A DNA stretch of 64,000 nt from an uncultured Eubacteriales bacterium. GTDB taxonomy: Bacteria; Bacillota; Clostridia; Christensenellales; CAG-138. The notes under the pieces were generated by a model. The model had not been told where the DNA came from, made no database searches, and was given only the letters and a program-made list of their open reading frames with translations. Both the position numbers and the translations under genes were made by a program. The stretch is taken from assembly GCA_900545265.1 (NCBI GenBank), contig UQYI01000005.1:54869-118868 (forward strand), written 5' to 3'. How positions within the stretch are numbered: position 1 is the stretch's first letter; the number at the start of each line of letters is the position of its first letter. Positions 8,814-17,051 of the stretch are shown here, piece after piece.

Positions 8814-8844
8814 AAAAACAGCCGCCCTGCTGCAGAGCGGCTGT
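8814..8844 (-). terminator. Intrinsic terminator after the NlpC/P60 gene
   Basis: Minus strand ACAGCCGC / GCGGCTGT hairpin followed by TTTTTG, 16 nt past the stop codon. Confidence 0.8.
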
Positions 8845-8859
8845 CTGATCTGTGCTGTT

Positions 8860-10824
8860 TTAATCAAAGATATGGTATCCCATCAAAAAGTGGGTCTTCC
8901 AGTATGTGCTGGTCAGGATGTTGGAACTGGTGATACGCACCTGCCCTGCGCCGGAGCTGGCATCCACCATCTTCCCGCCGCCCAGATAGATACCTACATG
9001 GCCGGTAGACATACTGCTGCCCTTGAACACCAGCACATCTCCCTTCTGGGCCTGGCTCATGCTGTCAAAGCGAGTGTATTTGGTGCAGCTGCGCCAGGTG
9101 ATGGAGGTCATATACCCCTGCTTCACACCTGCCTGATTCAGGCACCAGTATACAAAGCCGGAGCAGTCGAACTTATTGGGTCCCTTGGCGCCCCGGACAT
9201 AGGGGCTGCCCACCTTGGACTTTGCGATCTGTATGAATTTATCCAGCTTGGAAGTGCTGGCAGAGGTCGGTTTGGGCGTTTTGGTGGGCTTGGGCGTCTT
9301 GGTACCAGGCTTGGGCGTTGCCGTAGCCTTGCCGGGCTTTGCCGTAGCCTTTTTGGTGGGCTTGGGCGTTGCCGTAGCTTTGGGCTTCTTGGCCGAATCG
9401 CTCTCCAGGACCTTCAGGGTCTTGGCCCCCACCGTTCCGTCTGCGGTAAGCCCGTTACGCTTCTGGAAGGCTTCTACGGCGTCTTCCGTTTCAGCGCTGA
9501 AATACCCTGTGATCTGGGAAGAATGCTTCAGATACCCCAGCTTGTACAGCCGTTTCTGCACATCCTTTACATCGGAACCCTTCATGCCCAGGCTCAGAGA
9601 ATAGGCCACGGCATTCTTGGAATCCAGCAGTTCCATGGTCACAACACCCAGACAACCGTCGGCAATGATGCCGTTTACATTCTGAAAGCTCTTGAGAGCC
9701 GCTACGGTCTCATTATCCATCTTCCCTTTTGGGGAATAGGTGGAAGAAAGATACCCCAGCTTGACCAGTTTCTGCTGATATGTCTTGATAGAGTCATTCA
9801 CATCGCCCTTGCGATAGAAATTGCCCACCACGTCTTCATCATACAGCTTCTCCAGAGTCTTGACCCCGGCCTTGCCATCGCCCTTGAGACCGTTGCTGCT
9901 CTGAAAATCCTTCAGCGCTTCCAGAGTCTTATCCCCAAAGGTGCCCGTAATACAGTTTTTAGCCAGATAGCCCAGCTCATACAGCCGCTGCTGCACGTCC
10001 CGGACATCGTCGCCCTCGTCTCCGTCCTGCATGACGTATTCCTTGGCTGTCTCGCTCATGAGCGCCAGATAGGTGGCTTCCCGCAGCACTCCGTCTGCAG
10101 GCAGATCGTTATGCTTCTGGAAGGATGTCAGGGCTTCTTCCGTAATGGAACCGAAATGCTCCGTAGGTTCATCGCTGTCCATATACCCCAGCTCCATAAG
10201 CCGAAGCTGCACATCGGCGATGATCGCTCCGTCATCTCCCTTTTTATACGTCTCAGAGAAGGCAGCGGGGGTATCCTGCACGGTGCCTGCAACTGCCGCC
10301 TGCACCACCGGCTCCTGGCTGGGCAGTGCAGTGGTCTCCGGCACGGGGGTGGGAGAAGGAGACCCCTGAACCTCTATGGGCAGATCGGTCTGGGCAGTCT
10401 TCTGACTTCCGCCTGAAAGAGCGGCAGACAGCACCAGCCCCACCACCAACAACAGGGAAGCGGCACTGATCCCCAGCCGCAAGGGTTTGCCCAGAGTTTT
10501 GAATCTGGCGTTCAAGGCTTTGCAACCCCGCCCCATAGCGGCAAAAAATCGAACTATGGCGTTGCATACCGGAGCAGCCTTGGTGCCCTGTATCTTTTCA
10601 TGGAGCCTGCGGCCCCCGGCGCACAGGCCGTCTCCCAGCTTTTTCCAAAAGGGAACGGTCCTTTTTGCCAGTTGCCCCAGCTTCTTTCCGCAGAAAACGA
10701 CGCCCATTCCAAGAGCTCCCAAAAATTTGCGGCTCTTCTTCTTAAAACGGCGGCGTACCTTTTTCCAGTTGATGGATCCGGATGTATGCTTGCTTTTATC
10801 GTCGGAACGATTGGTTTCTGCCAT
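8860..10824 (-). CDS. Membrane-anchored peptidoglycan hydrolase: four PG-binding repeats plus NlpC/P60 endopeptidase
   Basis: 654 residues. A very basic cytoplasmic N-terminus (1-115) leads into one membrane helix (about 116-137). Four PG_binding_1 repeats follow (about 196-475, each with a DVQxRLxxLGY core and a FQ..NGL..DG half), then a Lys/Pro/Thr linker of TPKPT repeats (about 480-530) and a C-terminal NlpC/P60 domain (about 535-654). The catalytic Cys lies in FDCSGFVYW and the His in TGHVGIYLG. The family cleaves D-Glu-mDAP type stem-peptide bonds; mDAP use agrees with dapF/dapL in the window. RBS AAAGGAG. It is a single-gene unit with its own terminator. The unusual point is the long Lys/Arg-rich cytoplasmic region, which could bind nucleic acid or acidic lipids (inference). 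Confidence 0.92.
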   Translation of the reverse strand: MAETNRSDDKSKHTSGSINWKKVRRRFKKKSRKFLGALGMGVVFCGKKLGQLAKRTVPFWKKLGDGLCAGGRRLHEKIQGTKAAPVCNAIVRFFAAMGRGCKALNARFKTLGKPLRLGISAASLLLVVGLVLSAALSGGSQKTAQTDLPIEVQGSPSPTPVPETTALPSQEPVVQAAVAGTVQDTPAAFSETYKKGDDGAIIADVQLRLMELGYMDSDEPTEHFGSITEEALTSFQKHNDLPADGVLREATYLALMSETAKEYVMQDGDEGDDVRDVQQRLYELGYLAKNCITGTFGDKTLEALKDFQSSNGLKGDGKAGVKTLEKLYDEDVVGNFYRKGDVNDSIKTYQQKLVKLGYLSSTYSPKGKMDNETVAALKSFQNVNGIIADGCLGVVTMELLDSKNAVAYSLSLGMKGSDVKDVQKRLYKLGYLKHSSQITGYFSAETEDAVEAFQKRNGLTADGTVGAKTLKVLESDSAKKPKATATPKPTKKATAKPGKATATPKPGTKTPKPTKTPKPTSASTSKLDKFIQIAKSKVGSPYVRGAKGPNKFDCSGFVYWCLNQAGVKQGYMTSITWRSCTKYTRFDSMSQAQKGDVLVFKGSSMSTGHVGIYLGGGKMVDASSGAGQVRITSSNILTSTYWKTHFLMGYHIFD

Positions 10825-11020
10825 GCTCTCCTTTGTCGCTTTCCCGCAGCATGTGCGTATTGATTTCTTATATTTTACTGAATCCCCCCCTTTTTTTCAA
10901 GGCGACAAGGCGCCGTGTATGCAAAATCTTCATGACCTAAGTGTTAATATTCTCCGCTTATGCGGGAATTTATGGCAGAATATGGGGAAAGAGGCAGAGG
11001 CACTCCCGTCTTTCTCTATA

Positions 11021-11059
11021 AAAAACAGGTATTTCTTCTCAAATGAAGAAACACCTGTT
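11021..11059 (-). terminator. Intrinsic terminator after the CoA-transferase gene
   Basis: Minus strand AACAGGT-TTTCTTC / GAAGAAA-ACCTGTT stem followed by TTTTATAG, 22 nt past the stop. Confidence 0.85.
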
Positions 11060-11080
11060 GCATGCTGTATACCCCTGCTC

Positions 11081-12415
11081 TCAGCGCTTGTTGGAACGGC
11101 GCCAGATCCGCTGGGCTTCCGCATTGCGGATAAGCTCCTCCCGGAAATCCGGATGGGCCAGTTCCACCATGCTTTCCGCCCGCTCCCAGGTGGTTCTGCC
11201 CACCAGATTGGCAATGCCGTACTCCGTAACGATATAATAGGCCTGGCTCCGGGGCGTAGTAACGATGTCCCCCCCCAGATGCGGTACGATCCGGGAACGC
11301 AGATTCCCCTGCCGGTCCGTATAGGTGGCAGTCATGGCGATAAAGCCCTTACCGCCTTTGCTCCGGGCTGCTCCATCCATAAAGTCCAGCTGGCCGCCTG
11401 TGCCGCTGATATGCCGGGTACCGGAGCTTTCCGAAGATACCTGGCCATACAGATCCACGCAGATGCAGTTGTTGATGGCCACCACGTTATCGATACTGCC
11501 GATGATGGCCGGATCGTTTACATATTGCAGCGGGCAGGCCATAAGGCCGGGATTGTGATCCAGCCAGTCATACAGCCGTTTACTGCCGAAGGCCATGCCG
11601 AACATACCCTTGTCCCTGTGCAGAGTATTGCATCGATTGGTGAGCTTCCCTGCCTCAAACAGATCCAGATAGGCGTCAGAGCACAGCTCCGTATGCATGC
11701 TCAGGTCTTTTATGCCGCTTTCGCAGAGCATGGTGCCTACGGAATTGGGCAAGCCGCCGATCCCCAGCTGCAGGCAGGCCCCGTCCTGGATGTAAGGCAC
11801 GATACTGGCGGCGATCTTTTTCTCCACTTCCGTGGGCTTGGGGATGGGCAGTTCATAAATGGGCGGGTGTTCCCCTTCCACAATATAGTCTGCATCGGAG
11901 ATATGGATCACCTCGTCAAACCCGCCGCAGACCCAGGGCAGATGCTCGTTTACCTCCAGGATCACAATATCCGCCTTGCGCAGGATCCCCCGTGCCACCC
12001 CGGTGGCGCAGGAAAGATTGAAATATCCGTTCTTATCCATGGGCGTAACGCTGACCATAGCCACGTTCACTGTTAGAAAATGGGTATAGTAAGGCACTAC
12101 GTTGCGAAACACCATGGGGATAAAGTTGCACATATCCTTATCACACAGGGAGCGCTCATAAGCGGAGCAATGCCAGGAGTTATAGATAAAATGCTCCCGG
12201 GCAGGGTCGCACTCCACGATCTCCAGCCGCTGAAACATCAGGTTTCCCCGAACCTTTACGTCCCGCAGCTCGTCCCTGCGGCCTGCCAGAGCCTTATCCA
12301 GCAGATAGGGGAAGCCCAGCTGACTGGTATAGTCTACCCAATCCCCGCTTTTTACGCACCGGACGGCTTCCTCCGGGGTGCGCAGTTTGCTCTTGTAAAG
12401 TGCAGAATATTCCAT
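11081..12415 (-). CDS. Butyryl-CoA:acetate CoA-transferase-type enzyme (acetyl-CoA hydrolase/transferase family)
   Basis: 444 residues, the usual length for family I CoA-transferases. Conserved pieces: N-terminal EEAVRCVKSGDWVDY, CLQLGIGGLPNSVG (about 214-226), HTEL with Glu243 at the position of the catalytic glutamate of the 4-hydroxybutyrate/butyryl-CoA transferases, DLYGQVSSES (about 321-330), GGQLDF (340-345) and C-terminal IWRRSN. The last motif and the block HFIYNSWHCSAYER strongly recall the But enzymes of Roseburia/Faecalibacterium that make butyrate while releasing acetyl-CoA. It acts in the cytoplasm in acid fermentation. Exact acyl specificity (butyryl, propionyl, 4-hydroxybutyryl) cannot be fixed from sequence alone. 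RBS AGGAGGGAAAGT; own promoter and terminator make it monocistronic. Confidence 0.85.
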   Translation of the reverse strand: MEYSALYKSKLRTPEEAVRCVKSGDWVDYTSQLGFPYLLDKALAGRRDELRDVKVRGNLMFQRLEIVECDPAREHFIYNSWHCSAYERSLCDKDMCNFIPMVFRNVVPYYTHFLTVNVAMVSVTPMDKNGYFNLSCATGVARGILRKADIVILEVNEHLPWVCGGFDEVIHISDADYIVEGEHPPIYELPIPKPTEVEKKIAASIVPYIQDGACLQLGIGGLPNSVGTMLCESGIKDLSMHTELCSDAYLDLFEAGKLTNRCNTLHRDKGMFGMAFGSKRLYDWLDHNPGLMACPLQYVNDPAIIGSIDNVVAINNCICVDLYGQVSSESSGTRHISGTGGQLDFMDGAARSKGGKGFIAMTATYTDRQGNLRSRIVPHLGGDIVTTPRSQAYYIVTEYGIANLVGRTTWERAESMVELAHPDFREELIRNAEAQRIWRRSNKR

Positions 12416-12443
12416 ACTTTCCCTCCTGTTTTTGTGTGTTTCC

Positions 12444-12473
12444 AGTATACCATCCCCCCTGCCGCCTTGACAA
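12444..12473 (-). promoter_or_regulatory. Promoter of the CoA-transferase gene
   Basis: Minus strand TTGTCA, 18-nt spacer, TATACT, about 30 nt before the ATG. Confidence 0.65.
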
Positions 12474-12675
12474 TTCCTCCTGCTATATATATTAAATGCC
12501 CTGCCTGTTCATACATGCTCCACAAAAACAGTCCTCCTTTCAGAGCTCCTGTTCGGAATATGAACGCATGCCACAATAAAGAGCGGCAGACATTCATACA
12601 GGATTCTTGCAGGGCCAAAGGAGCCTCTATTGCAAAAATCAGATGAACGCCTGCCGGTTTATGCACTTTTCTTTT

Positions 12676-13269
12676 CTATCCTTGCTGCATGGTATTCCCC
12701 AGTTGCAGCATCTGCCCCCCGAAGAACACAGCCTCCGCAGGATCATGGGTAATGAGCAAAAGCGTCCTTGCCCGGCAGCAACGCTGTACCAATGCCATGA
12801 CCCGCTCCCGTGTTTCAGTGTCCAACCCTTTAAATGGTTCATCCATAAGCACCAGTTCTGCCGGATGCAGCAGCGCCCGGGCAATGGCCACGCGCCGCCC
12901 CATGCCGCCGCTGAGCTCTTTTACGGGCTTATGGGCCCAGTCTCCCAGTCCCAGAGACCTCAGCAGGGAAAGGATATCTTCCTCTCCCACCCGGTTTCCG
13001 GTGACCAGCCGAATATTGGTCAGAGCGGAAAATTCCGGCAGGAGCCGGTTTTCCTGAAATACGGCGCTTATATTTTCGGGCACACCGGATATGCTCCCTG
13101 CGGTTGGCCTTTCCAGCCCCATGAGCAGGCGGAAAAGCGTGGTCTTGCCGCAGCCGGACGGGCCCAGAAGCACCGTTGTCTCTTCGGCCGGAAAGCGGGC
13201 TGTTACCGGCGGCAGAGCCGTTATGTCTCCATAGCGCTTAGTCAGAGCTTTCAAACGGATATCTTCCAT
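12676..13269 (-). CDS. ABC transporter ATP-binding protein (SsuB/TauB-like)
   Basis: 197 residues, slightly short for the nitrate/sulfonate/taurine group (usually about 240) because the C-terminal regulatory part is brief. Walker A GPSGCGKTT (about 37-45), signature LSGGMGRRVAIARAL, Walker B LVLMDEP and the switch His in LLLITHDPAEA are all present. The protein energises import by the adjacent permease. The stop of the permease overlaps its start region (13269), which implies translational coupling. It is the last gene of the SBP-permease-ATPase operon. Substrate unknown: NMT1-like systems carry sulfonates, thiamine precursors or other small organics. Confidence 0.9.
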   Translation of the reverse strand: MEDIRLKALTKRYGDITALPPVTARFPAEETTVLLGPSGCGKTTLFRLLMGLERPTAGSISGVPENISAVFQENRLLPEFSALTNIRLVTGNRVGEEDILSLLRSLGLGDWAHKPVKELSGGMGRRVAIARALLHPAELVLMDEPFKGLDTETRERVMALVQRCCRARTLLLITHDPAEAVFFGGQMLQLGNTMQQG

Positions 13270-14027
13270 TATCTTCCCTCCAGCAGGGCATAAGCCCCTT
13301 TCAACAGGCGCAGAAACAGCTTTTCAAAGGTTACGCTTATAAGCACGATAAGCACTGTCCAGGCCAGCAGATCCGCCGTCATAAAGTATACCTTGGCATC
13401 ATAAAGATGTCCTCCGATGGAATCTGCCGTAACGGCAATAACTTCTGCCGCCACGCCCGCCTTCCAGCACAGCCCCAGCGCCGTGCTGCACCCGGAAAGC
13501 ACAAAGGGCTTTAAGTGAGGCAGATGGATATACAGCAGCCGCCGTCCGTAGGGCACTCTGTATACCCGCGCCATCTCCAGCAGGGCTTTGTCTGTAGACT
13601 TTACTCCCTGAAGCACATTGGAATAAAGTACCGGCAGCACCATAAGGAACGAAATGAATACGGAAAGCTGCCGGGCTTTTAGAAATACCAGGCTCAATAT
13701 TATAAAGGAAGCTACGGGCACCGTTTTGATGGTGAGCATATATGGCCACAAAAAGAGTTCTGCTCCTTTCCATCGCCCGGCCAGCAGACCCAGCCCTGTA
13801 CCCAGCACAAAGGCCAGCAAGAATCCCAGCACAATCCGAGAAAAGGTGAACCATACGGCACTCCAGAAGCCGGGTTCCCGCCACAGGGTGGTCAGCCGTA
13901 CCAGCACTTCCCAGGGAGATGCCAGCAGCAGACCGGAATCAAGTGCCGTAGCCCCGGCCTGCCAAAGGAGCAGCGCCAGGGCTACGGATATAGCTTTATA
14001 AATTTTTTGTTTTTTTTCAGGGAGCAT
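13269..14027 (-). CDS. ABC transporter permease (SsuC/TauC-like)
   Basis: About 252 residues from the chosen ATG at 14027 (frame opens to 14054). Alternative ATGs at 14039 and 14054 overlap the upstream gene further; CCCGGAG about 11 nt upstream fits 14027. Six hydrophobic segments are visible. The EAA-type cytoplasmic loop is YRVPYGRRLLYIHLPHLKPF; the conserved Gly usually found after EAA is represented by ALLEMARVYRVP. GLCWKAGVAAEVIA matches the family end motif. Start overlaps the binding-protein stop (14017-14019), so the genes are coupled. Confidence 0.88.
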   Translation of the reverse strand: MLPEKKQKIYKAISVALALLLWQAGATALDSGLLLASPWEVLVRLTTLWREPGFWSAVWFTFSRIVLGFLLAFVLGTGLGLLAGRWKGAELFLWPYMLTIKTVPVASFIILSLVFLKARQLSVFISFLMVLPVLYSNVLQGVKSTDKALLEMARVYRVPYGRRLLYIHLPHLKPFVLSGCSTALGLCWKAGVAAEVIAVTADSIGGHLYDAKVYFMTADLLAWTVLIVLISVTFEKLFLRLLKGAYALLEGR

Positions 14028-15072
14028 AATAGAAATCATCTCCGGGCAGTGCACCGCCTATGGCCTGCGGCTTCTGCGACAGCAGGATGGAAAGATACGC
14101 TTCTGCCGTCTGCCGCATCTCCTCGCCGGTGATGCATACCACATGGCAATAGGGCAGCGCCTTTTGGGCGACGAGGGCCTTGACATTGATGTACTTTTCT
14201 ACCAGTACGGCGGCTTTTTCCACATTGGCGTTCACATACTCTACGGAAGCTGCCAGCTCCCGCAAAAAGGTCGCTACAGCCTCGGGATTTGCCTGTGCAA
14301 AGGCCTTGCGCACAAACACGCCGGAGGTGATCAGCCGGGTACCTTTGCCCAGCTTATCCCACTGCTCCGTAAGATCCAGCGCAATATGCAGATCCTCTAT
14401 CTTGCTCATGGCCACGGTCACGTAAGGCTGAGGAAGCATGCACATGGCGTTTTCCATAGAAGCAAGCTGCGCCACAATCTCTGCAGGTTCGCTTTTCCAT
14501 TCCACCTGCACATCCTGCTCCATGTTCAGACCGTTCTCTGCCAGCAGGTAGGAAAGCACATACTCCGGAGTGGAGCCCTTGCCGGTGGCATAGATCGTCT
14601 TGCCCCGAAGGCTGGCCATATCCGTTACGGTTTCGCCGCCTTTTTCCAAAATATACAGCACACCCAGGGTATTTACGCAGAGCATTTCCACATCCCCCTC
14701 CATTTTGCTGTAAAGCACGGATCCCAGGTTGACCGGCACGGAGAGAATATCCAGCTCGCCCTTAACAAACAGCGGCGTCAGTTCATCGGCAGAACCGGCC
14801 AGGGTGAACGCATAGTCGTTCTCTGTTTCTCCGGCTTCGTTATCCTCCAGCAGCTTGACCATGCCCATGGTGGTTGGTCCCGTAAGGCCGCCCAGGCGAA
14901 CGGTGGTTTTAGATTCAGGTGCAGACGTTTCTGCCGGCTCTTCCGCGGGAGCAGTGGTAGGCACTTCCGTCGGTACAGCGGTGGCTTGCGCCTCTTGGGA
15001 TGCCGGTGGCGTGCAGGCTGTCAGACTCAAAGTCAGAAGCAGGCACAAAAGCAGGGTGATGGTTTTCTTCAT
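14017..15072 (-). CDS. ABC transporter substrate-binding lipoprotein (NMT1/TauA-like)
   Basis: 351 residues from ATG at 15072. Signal MKKTITLLLCLLLTLSLTAC has lipobox LTAC with Cys20; an acidic Pro/Thr linker and a two-lobed NMT1/SsuA-like body follow (KTTVRLGGLTGPTTMGMVKL, DILSVPVNLGS, LRGKTIYATGKGSTPEYVL). The frame is open to 15117, but the promoter -10 lies at 15116-15121, so that upstream ATG would not be in the mRNA; this and the signal peptide fix the start. It captures the substrate for the SsuBC-like pair downstream. Ligand not predictable. Confidence 0.88.
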   Translation of the reverse strand: MKKTITLLLCLLLTLSLTACTPPASQEAQATAVPTEVPTTAPAEEPAETSAPESKTTVRLGGLTGPTTMGMVKLLEDNEAGETENDYAFTLAGSADELTPLFVKGELDILSVPVNLGSVLYSKMEGDVEMLCVNTLGVLYILEKGGETVTDMASLRGKTIYATGKGSTPEYVLSYLLAENGLNMEQDVQVEWKSEPAEIVAQLASMENAMCMLPQPYVTVAMSKIEDLHIALDLTEQWDKLGKGTRLITSGVFVRKAFAQANPEAVATFLRELAASVEYVNANVEKAAVLVEKYINVKALVAQKALPYCHVVCITGEEMRQTAEAYLSILLSQKPQAIGGALPGDDFYYAP

Positions 15073-15115
15073 AACGCTATAACACAGACCTTTCTTGTAT
15101 TCTTTTCCCGGTCTC

Positions 15116-15157
15116 ATTATAGATCATTCTTTCTTTCATTTTTGTTGCCATGGCAAC
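15116..15157 (-). promoter_or_regulatory. Promoter with adjacent 14-bp palindromic operator candidate (SsuABC-like operon)
   Basis: Minus strand TATAAT at 15121-15116 with a poor -35. Just upstream is the perfect palindrome GTTGCCATGGCAAC (15144-15157), covering the -35 side, well placed for a dimeric repressor or activator. Operator role is inferred. Confidence 0.5.
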
Positions 15158-15280
15158 GCCGGCTACTTGCAAAAAAGAGAGACAGAGGATCCTTACGCTT
15201 TTCTTTTTGCGTTGACCTCTGCTGCTTTTCCGCAGGTTGCCGCTTCCGCTCGCTCCTGTTTTTACGAGGAAGCGGTGTGG

Positions 15281-15362
15281 GGGGCGCTGGGCGGCGGAAC
15301 GCCGCCGCCCGTCCGCGCAGCGGCCGGGCCTTTGGCGCCTGCGGCGCCAAAGCCAGCGCCCC
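15281..15362 (-). repeat. Cloverleaf-type dispersed repeat, subtype A, copy 1
   Basis: Closing stem GGGGCGCTGG (15281-15290) / CCAGCGCCCC (15353-15362) encloses three hairpins: GCGGCGG/CCGCCGC (15291-15308), GCCCGTCCGC/GCGGCCGGGC with one mismatch (15307-15329), and TTTGGCGCC/GGCGCCAAA (15331-15351). It is the reverse complement of the copy at 25753-25834. A CGTATACG motif lies about 6 nt outside the TTTGGCGCC end. It sits between the sortase terminator and the next operon's promoter. Confidence 0.85.
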
Positions 15363-15433
15363 GCCTTCCGTATACGCACTGCCTCCGTATCACGGCGGCC
15401 CATACCTGTGTACAGACCAAGTCCCTTTTGCGC

Positions 15434-15460
15434 AGAAAAGAGGCTCATCACAGCCTCTTT
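15434..15460 (-). terminator. Intrinsic terminator after the sortase gene
   Basis: Minus strand AAAGAGGCT / AGCCTCTTT hairpin followed by TCTG, directly behind the sortase stop codon at 15464. Confidence 0.7.
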
Positions 15461-15463
15461 CCT

Positions 15464-16108
15464 TCACGCTTGTACCTTGTCAAAGAAACACACCACCCGG
15501 GACTGCCCGCCCTTGGTGCAGGTATACAGCACCATGGCATGGCCGCTGCTGCTCACGTCCTCTTCGGATACCGGGTCGTTGGGATCCAGTATGCGGATCT
15601 CTGCCAGCACAAACTCCATCCGGTTCCCCGCCATATCCGTAAAGCTGGCCGCTGCGCCCGGCTCCAGTTCCTTCAAATGCCCAAAATGCCGGTCATAATT
15701 ATGGGCGGCAATGACCAGATCCTCCGTATACAGGCTGCCGAACTGCCTGCACGGGGCAATGCGCAGCTTTTCATAGTCCCAGTCACTGAGCACCGGCAGC
15801 TCCAGCTCCAAAGACGGGATGCGCACATAGCCAATATAGGCATAGCCATCCACCATCACCTCGGGCATGTTTTCCGGCAGTGCCGTGGGAGCCGGGGTGG
15901 AGCCATCTTCCGCAGGCAGCGTTTCCGGGGCCGGGGTGCGGGCCGCTTCTGCCTGACGAATAGCCTCCTGCACCTGCGCAAGACCTTCTTCCGAGGCCTC
16001 TCCGGCCGCCTGATCCTCCCTCTGGTTATAGAAAAGCAGGAGCAGTGCCGCACCCAGCAGCGCCGCTCCCACCAATACCAGCAAGATGCCGGCTTTACGC
16101 TTTTTCAT
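15464..16108 (-). CDS. Sortase (class B/D-like transpeptidase)
   Basis: 214 residues. N-terminal membrane anchor (about 7-27), a Glu/Pro/Ala stalk (30-82) and the sortase barrel. Catalytic residues are visible: His136 in IAAHNY, Cys197 in LYTCTKGG, Arg204 in SRVVCFF. It cleaves a C-terminal sorting signal and joins the protein to peptidoglycan or to another pilin on the outer face of the membrane. Its start overlaps the end of the upstream gene (16095-17033) by 14 nt. That gene carries the only sorting-type C-terminus in the locus, so it is the obvious substrate. Last gene of the surface operon. Confidence 0.9.
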   Translation of the reverse strand: MKKRKAGILLVLVGAALLGAALLLLFYNQREDQAAGEASEEGLAQVQEAIRQAEAARTPAPETLPAEDGSTPAPTALPENMPEVMVDGYAYIGYVRIPSLELELPVLSDWDYEKLRIAPCRQFGSLYTEDLVIAAHNYDRHFGHLKELEPGAAASFTDMAGNRMEFVLAEIRILDPNDPVSEEDVSSSGHAMVLYTCTKGGQSRVVCFFDKVQA

Positions 16109-17033
16109 GCTCGTTCTTCCGCTTCAGCAGCAGCACAACGCCCACTGCCAGGATGCACAGGCCCAGACCGCCGCTCACATACACGGGCCAGTTCAGCTGA
16201 CCGGTCTGGATCAGCCCCCGGCGGGTGTTGGTTACGGTCACGGTGTTTTCATCCACCTGATACTTGGTCTTGTAACGGGCCAGCGCCTTTTCCTTGACCT
16301 CATACTTATAGACCTTATTGGCGGCTTCGTCCTCATAGGGCAGGTCGGTGAACTCATGCTGCCAGTTGTTGGCGGCAGAAAGCTCCACGGTCTCATAGAC
16401 TTCGCCGTCCCGGTACAGGATGATGGTCACGCTGTGGGGGCGATCTTTCTCATAGCCCTTGTCGTTCCAGACCTTCTTGACCAGAATGGTTCTGGGATCC
16501 ATCTTCCCTTCCAGCGTGAAGAGCCAGTCCACTTCTCCGGCCCGGCCTGCATACTCGTTGCCCAGATCAATGGGCATCTCGATGGTCACCCGCAGCTCCC
16601 CGACTTCGCCCTTGCGGTAGGAGCCCAGCTTCACGTTTTCGGTGAGGCCGTCGGTTTCGGCTGCGTGGCCGTCAAAGATGCGGGTCTGTGCCCCGTCCTT
16701 CACGTTATCTACGGTCATGTGCAGGTGGCTGAGGAACTCATTCATCTCTGCCACGCTGGGTTCTACAGAAGTCACATCCTCCTGCACGGGCTGGTTGCTC
16801 TGCTCATCGTGGAGAATGGCCCGCATATACACGTCCACATAATCATACTCGGTAAGGGTGTTGGCGGCCTGAATGACCACCTCCCGTTTGTCCCCGGGCA
16901 TAAGGTTGCGGAAGTTCATGCTTTCGCTCTGGGTAAACAGATCCATCTTCTCCGGCAGGGAGCAGCCCAGCAGGGCAGTTCCCAGGAGGAGCAGCAGGGC
17001 CGCCAGGGCCAGCTTGGAAAGTCTTTTCTTCAT
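16095..17033 (-). CDS. Cna-B domain surface protein with lipobox and C-terminal sortase sorting signal
   Basis: 312 residues. The N-terminus MKKRLSKLALAALLLLLGTA ends in LLGCS, a lipobox. A camelysin-like middle part (about 35-175) is followed by a Cna-B type fold (about 180-270) with Lys in ILVKKVWND, Glu in YEVKEKAL and Asn in VTVTNTRRG, which could form an internal isopeptide bond. The C-terminus has LIQTGQLNWP, then a hydrophobic helix and KRKNEHEKA: a sorting signal in which the usual LPxTG/xPQTG Pro is replaced by Ile. It lies next to the sortase. Carrying both a lipobox and a sorting signal is unusual. Likely the cell-wall base or anchor of the TasA-like fibre proteins (inference). Confidence 0.85.
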   Translation of the reverse strand: MKKRLSKLALAALLLLLGTALLGCSLPEKMDLFTQSESMNFRNLMPGDKREVVIQAANTLTEYDYVDVYMRAILHDEQSNQPVQEDVTSVEPSVAEMNEFLSHLHMTVDNVKDGAQTRIFDGHAAETDGLTENVKLGSYRKGEVGELRVTIEMPIDLGNEYAGRAGEVDWLFTLEGKMDPRTILVKKVWNDKGYEKDRPHSVTIILYRDGEVYETVELSAANNWQHEFTDLPYEDEAANKVYKYEVKEKALARYKTKYQVDENTVTVTNTRRGLIQTGQLNWPVYVSGGLGLCILAVGVVLLLKRKNEHEKA

Positions 17034-17051
17034 CTTCTTGCCCCTCCTTAT

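Noticed and set aside
9240..9400. Short tandem repeats as a CRISPR or minisatellite
   Set aside because: They encode the TPKPT linker of the NlpC/P60 protein in frame; no spacers.
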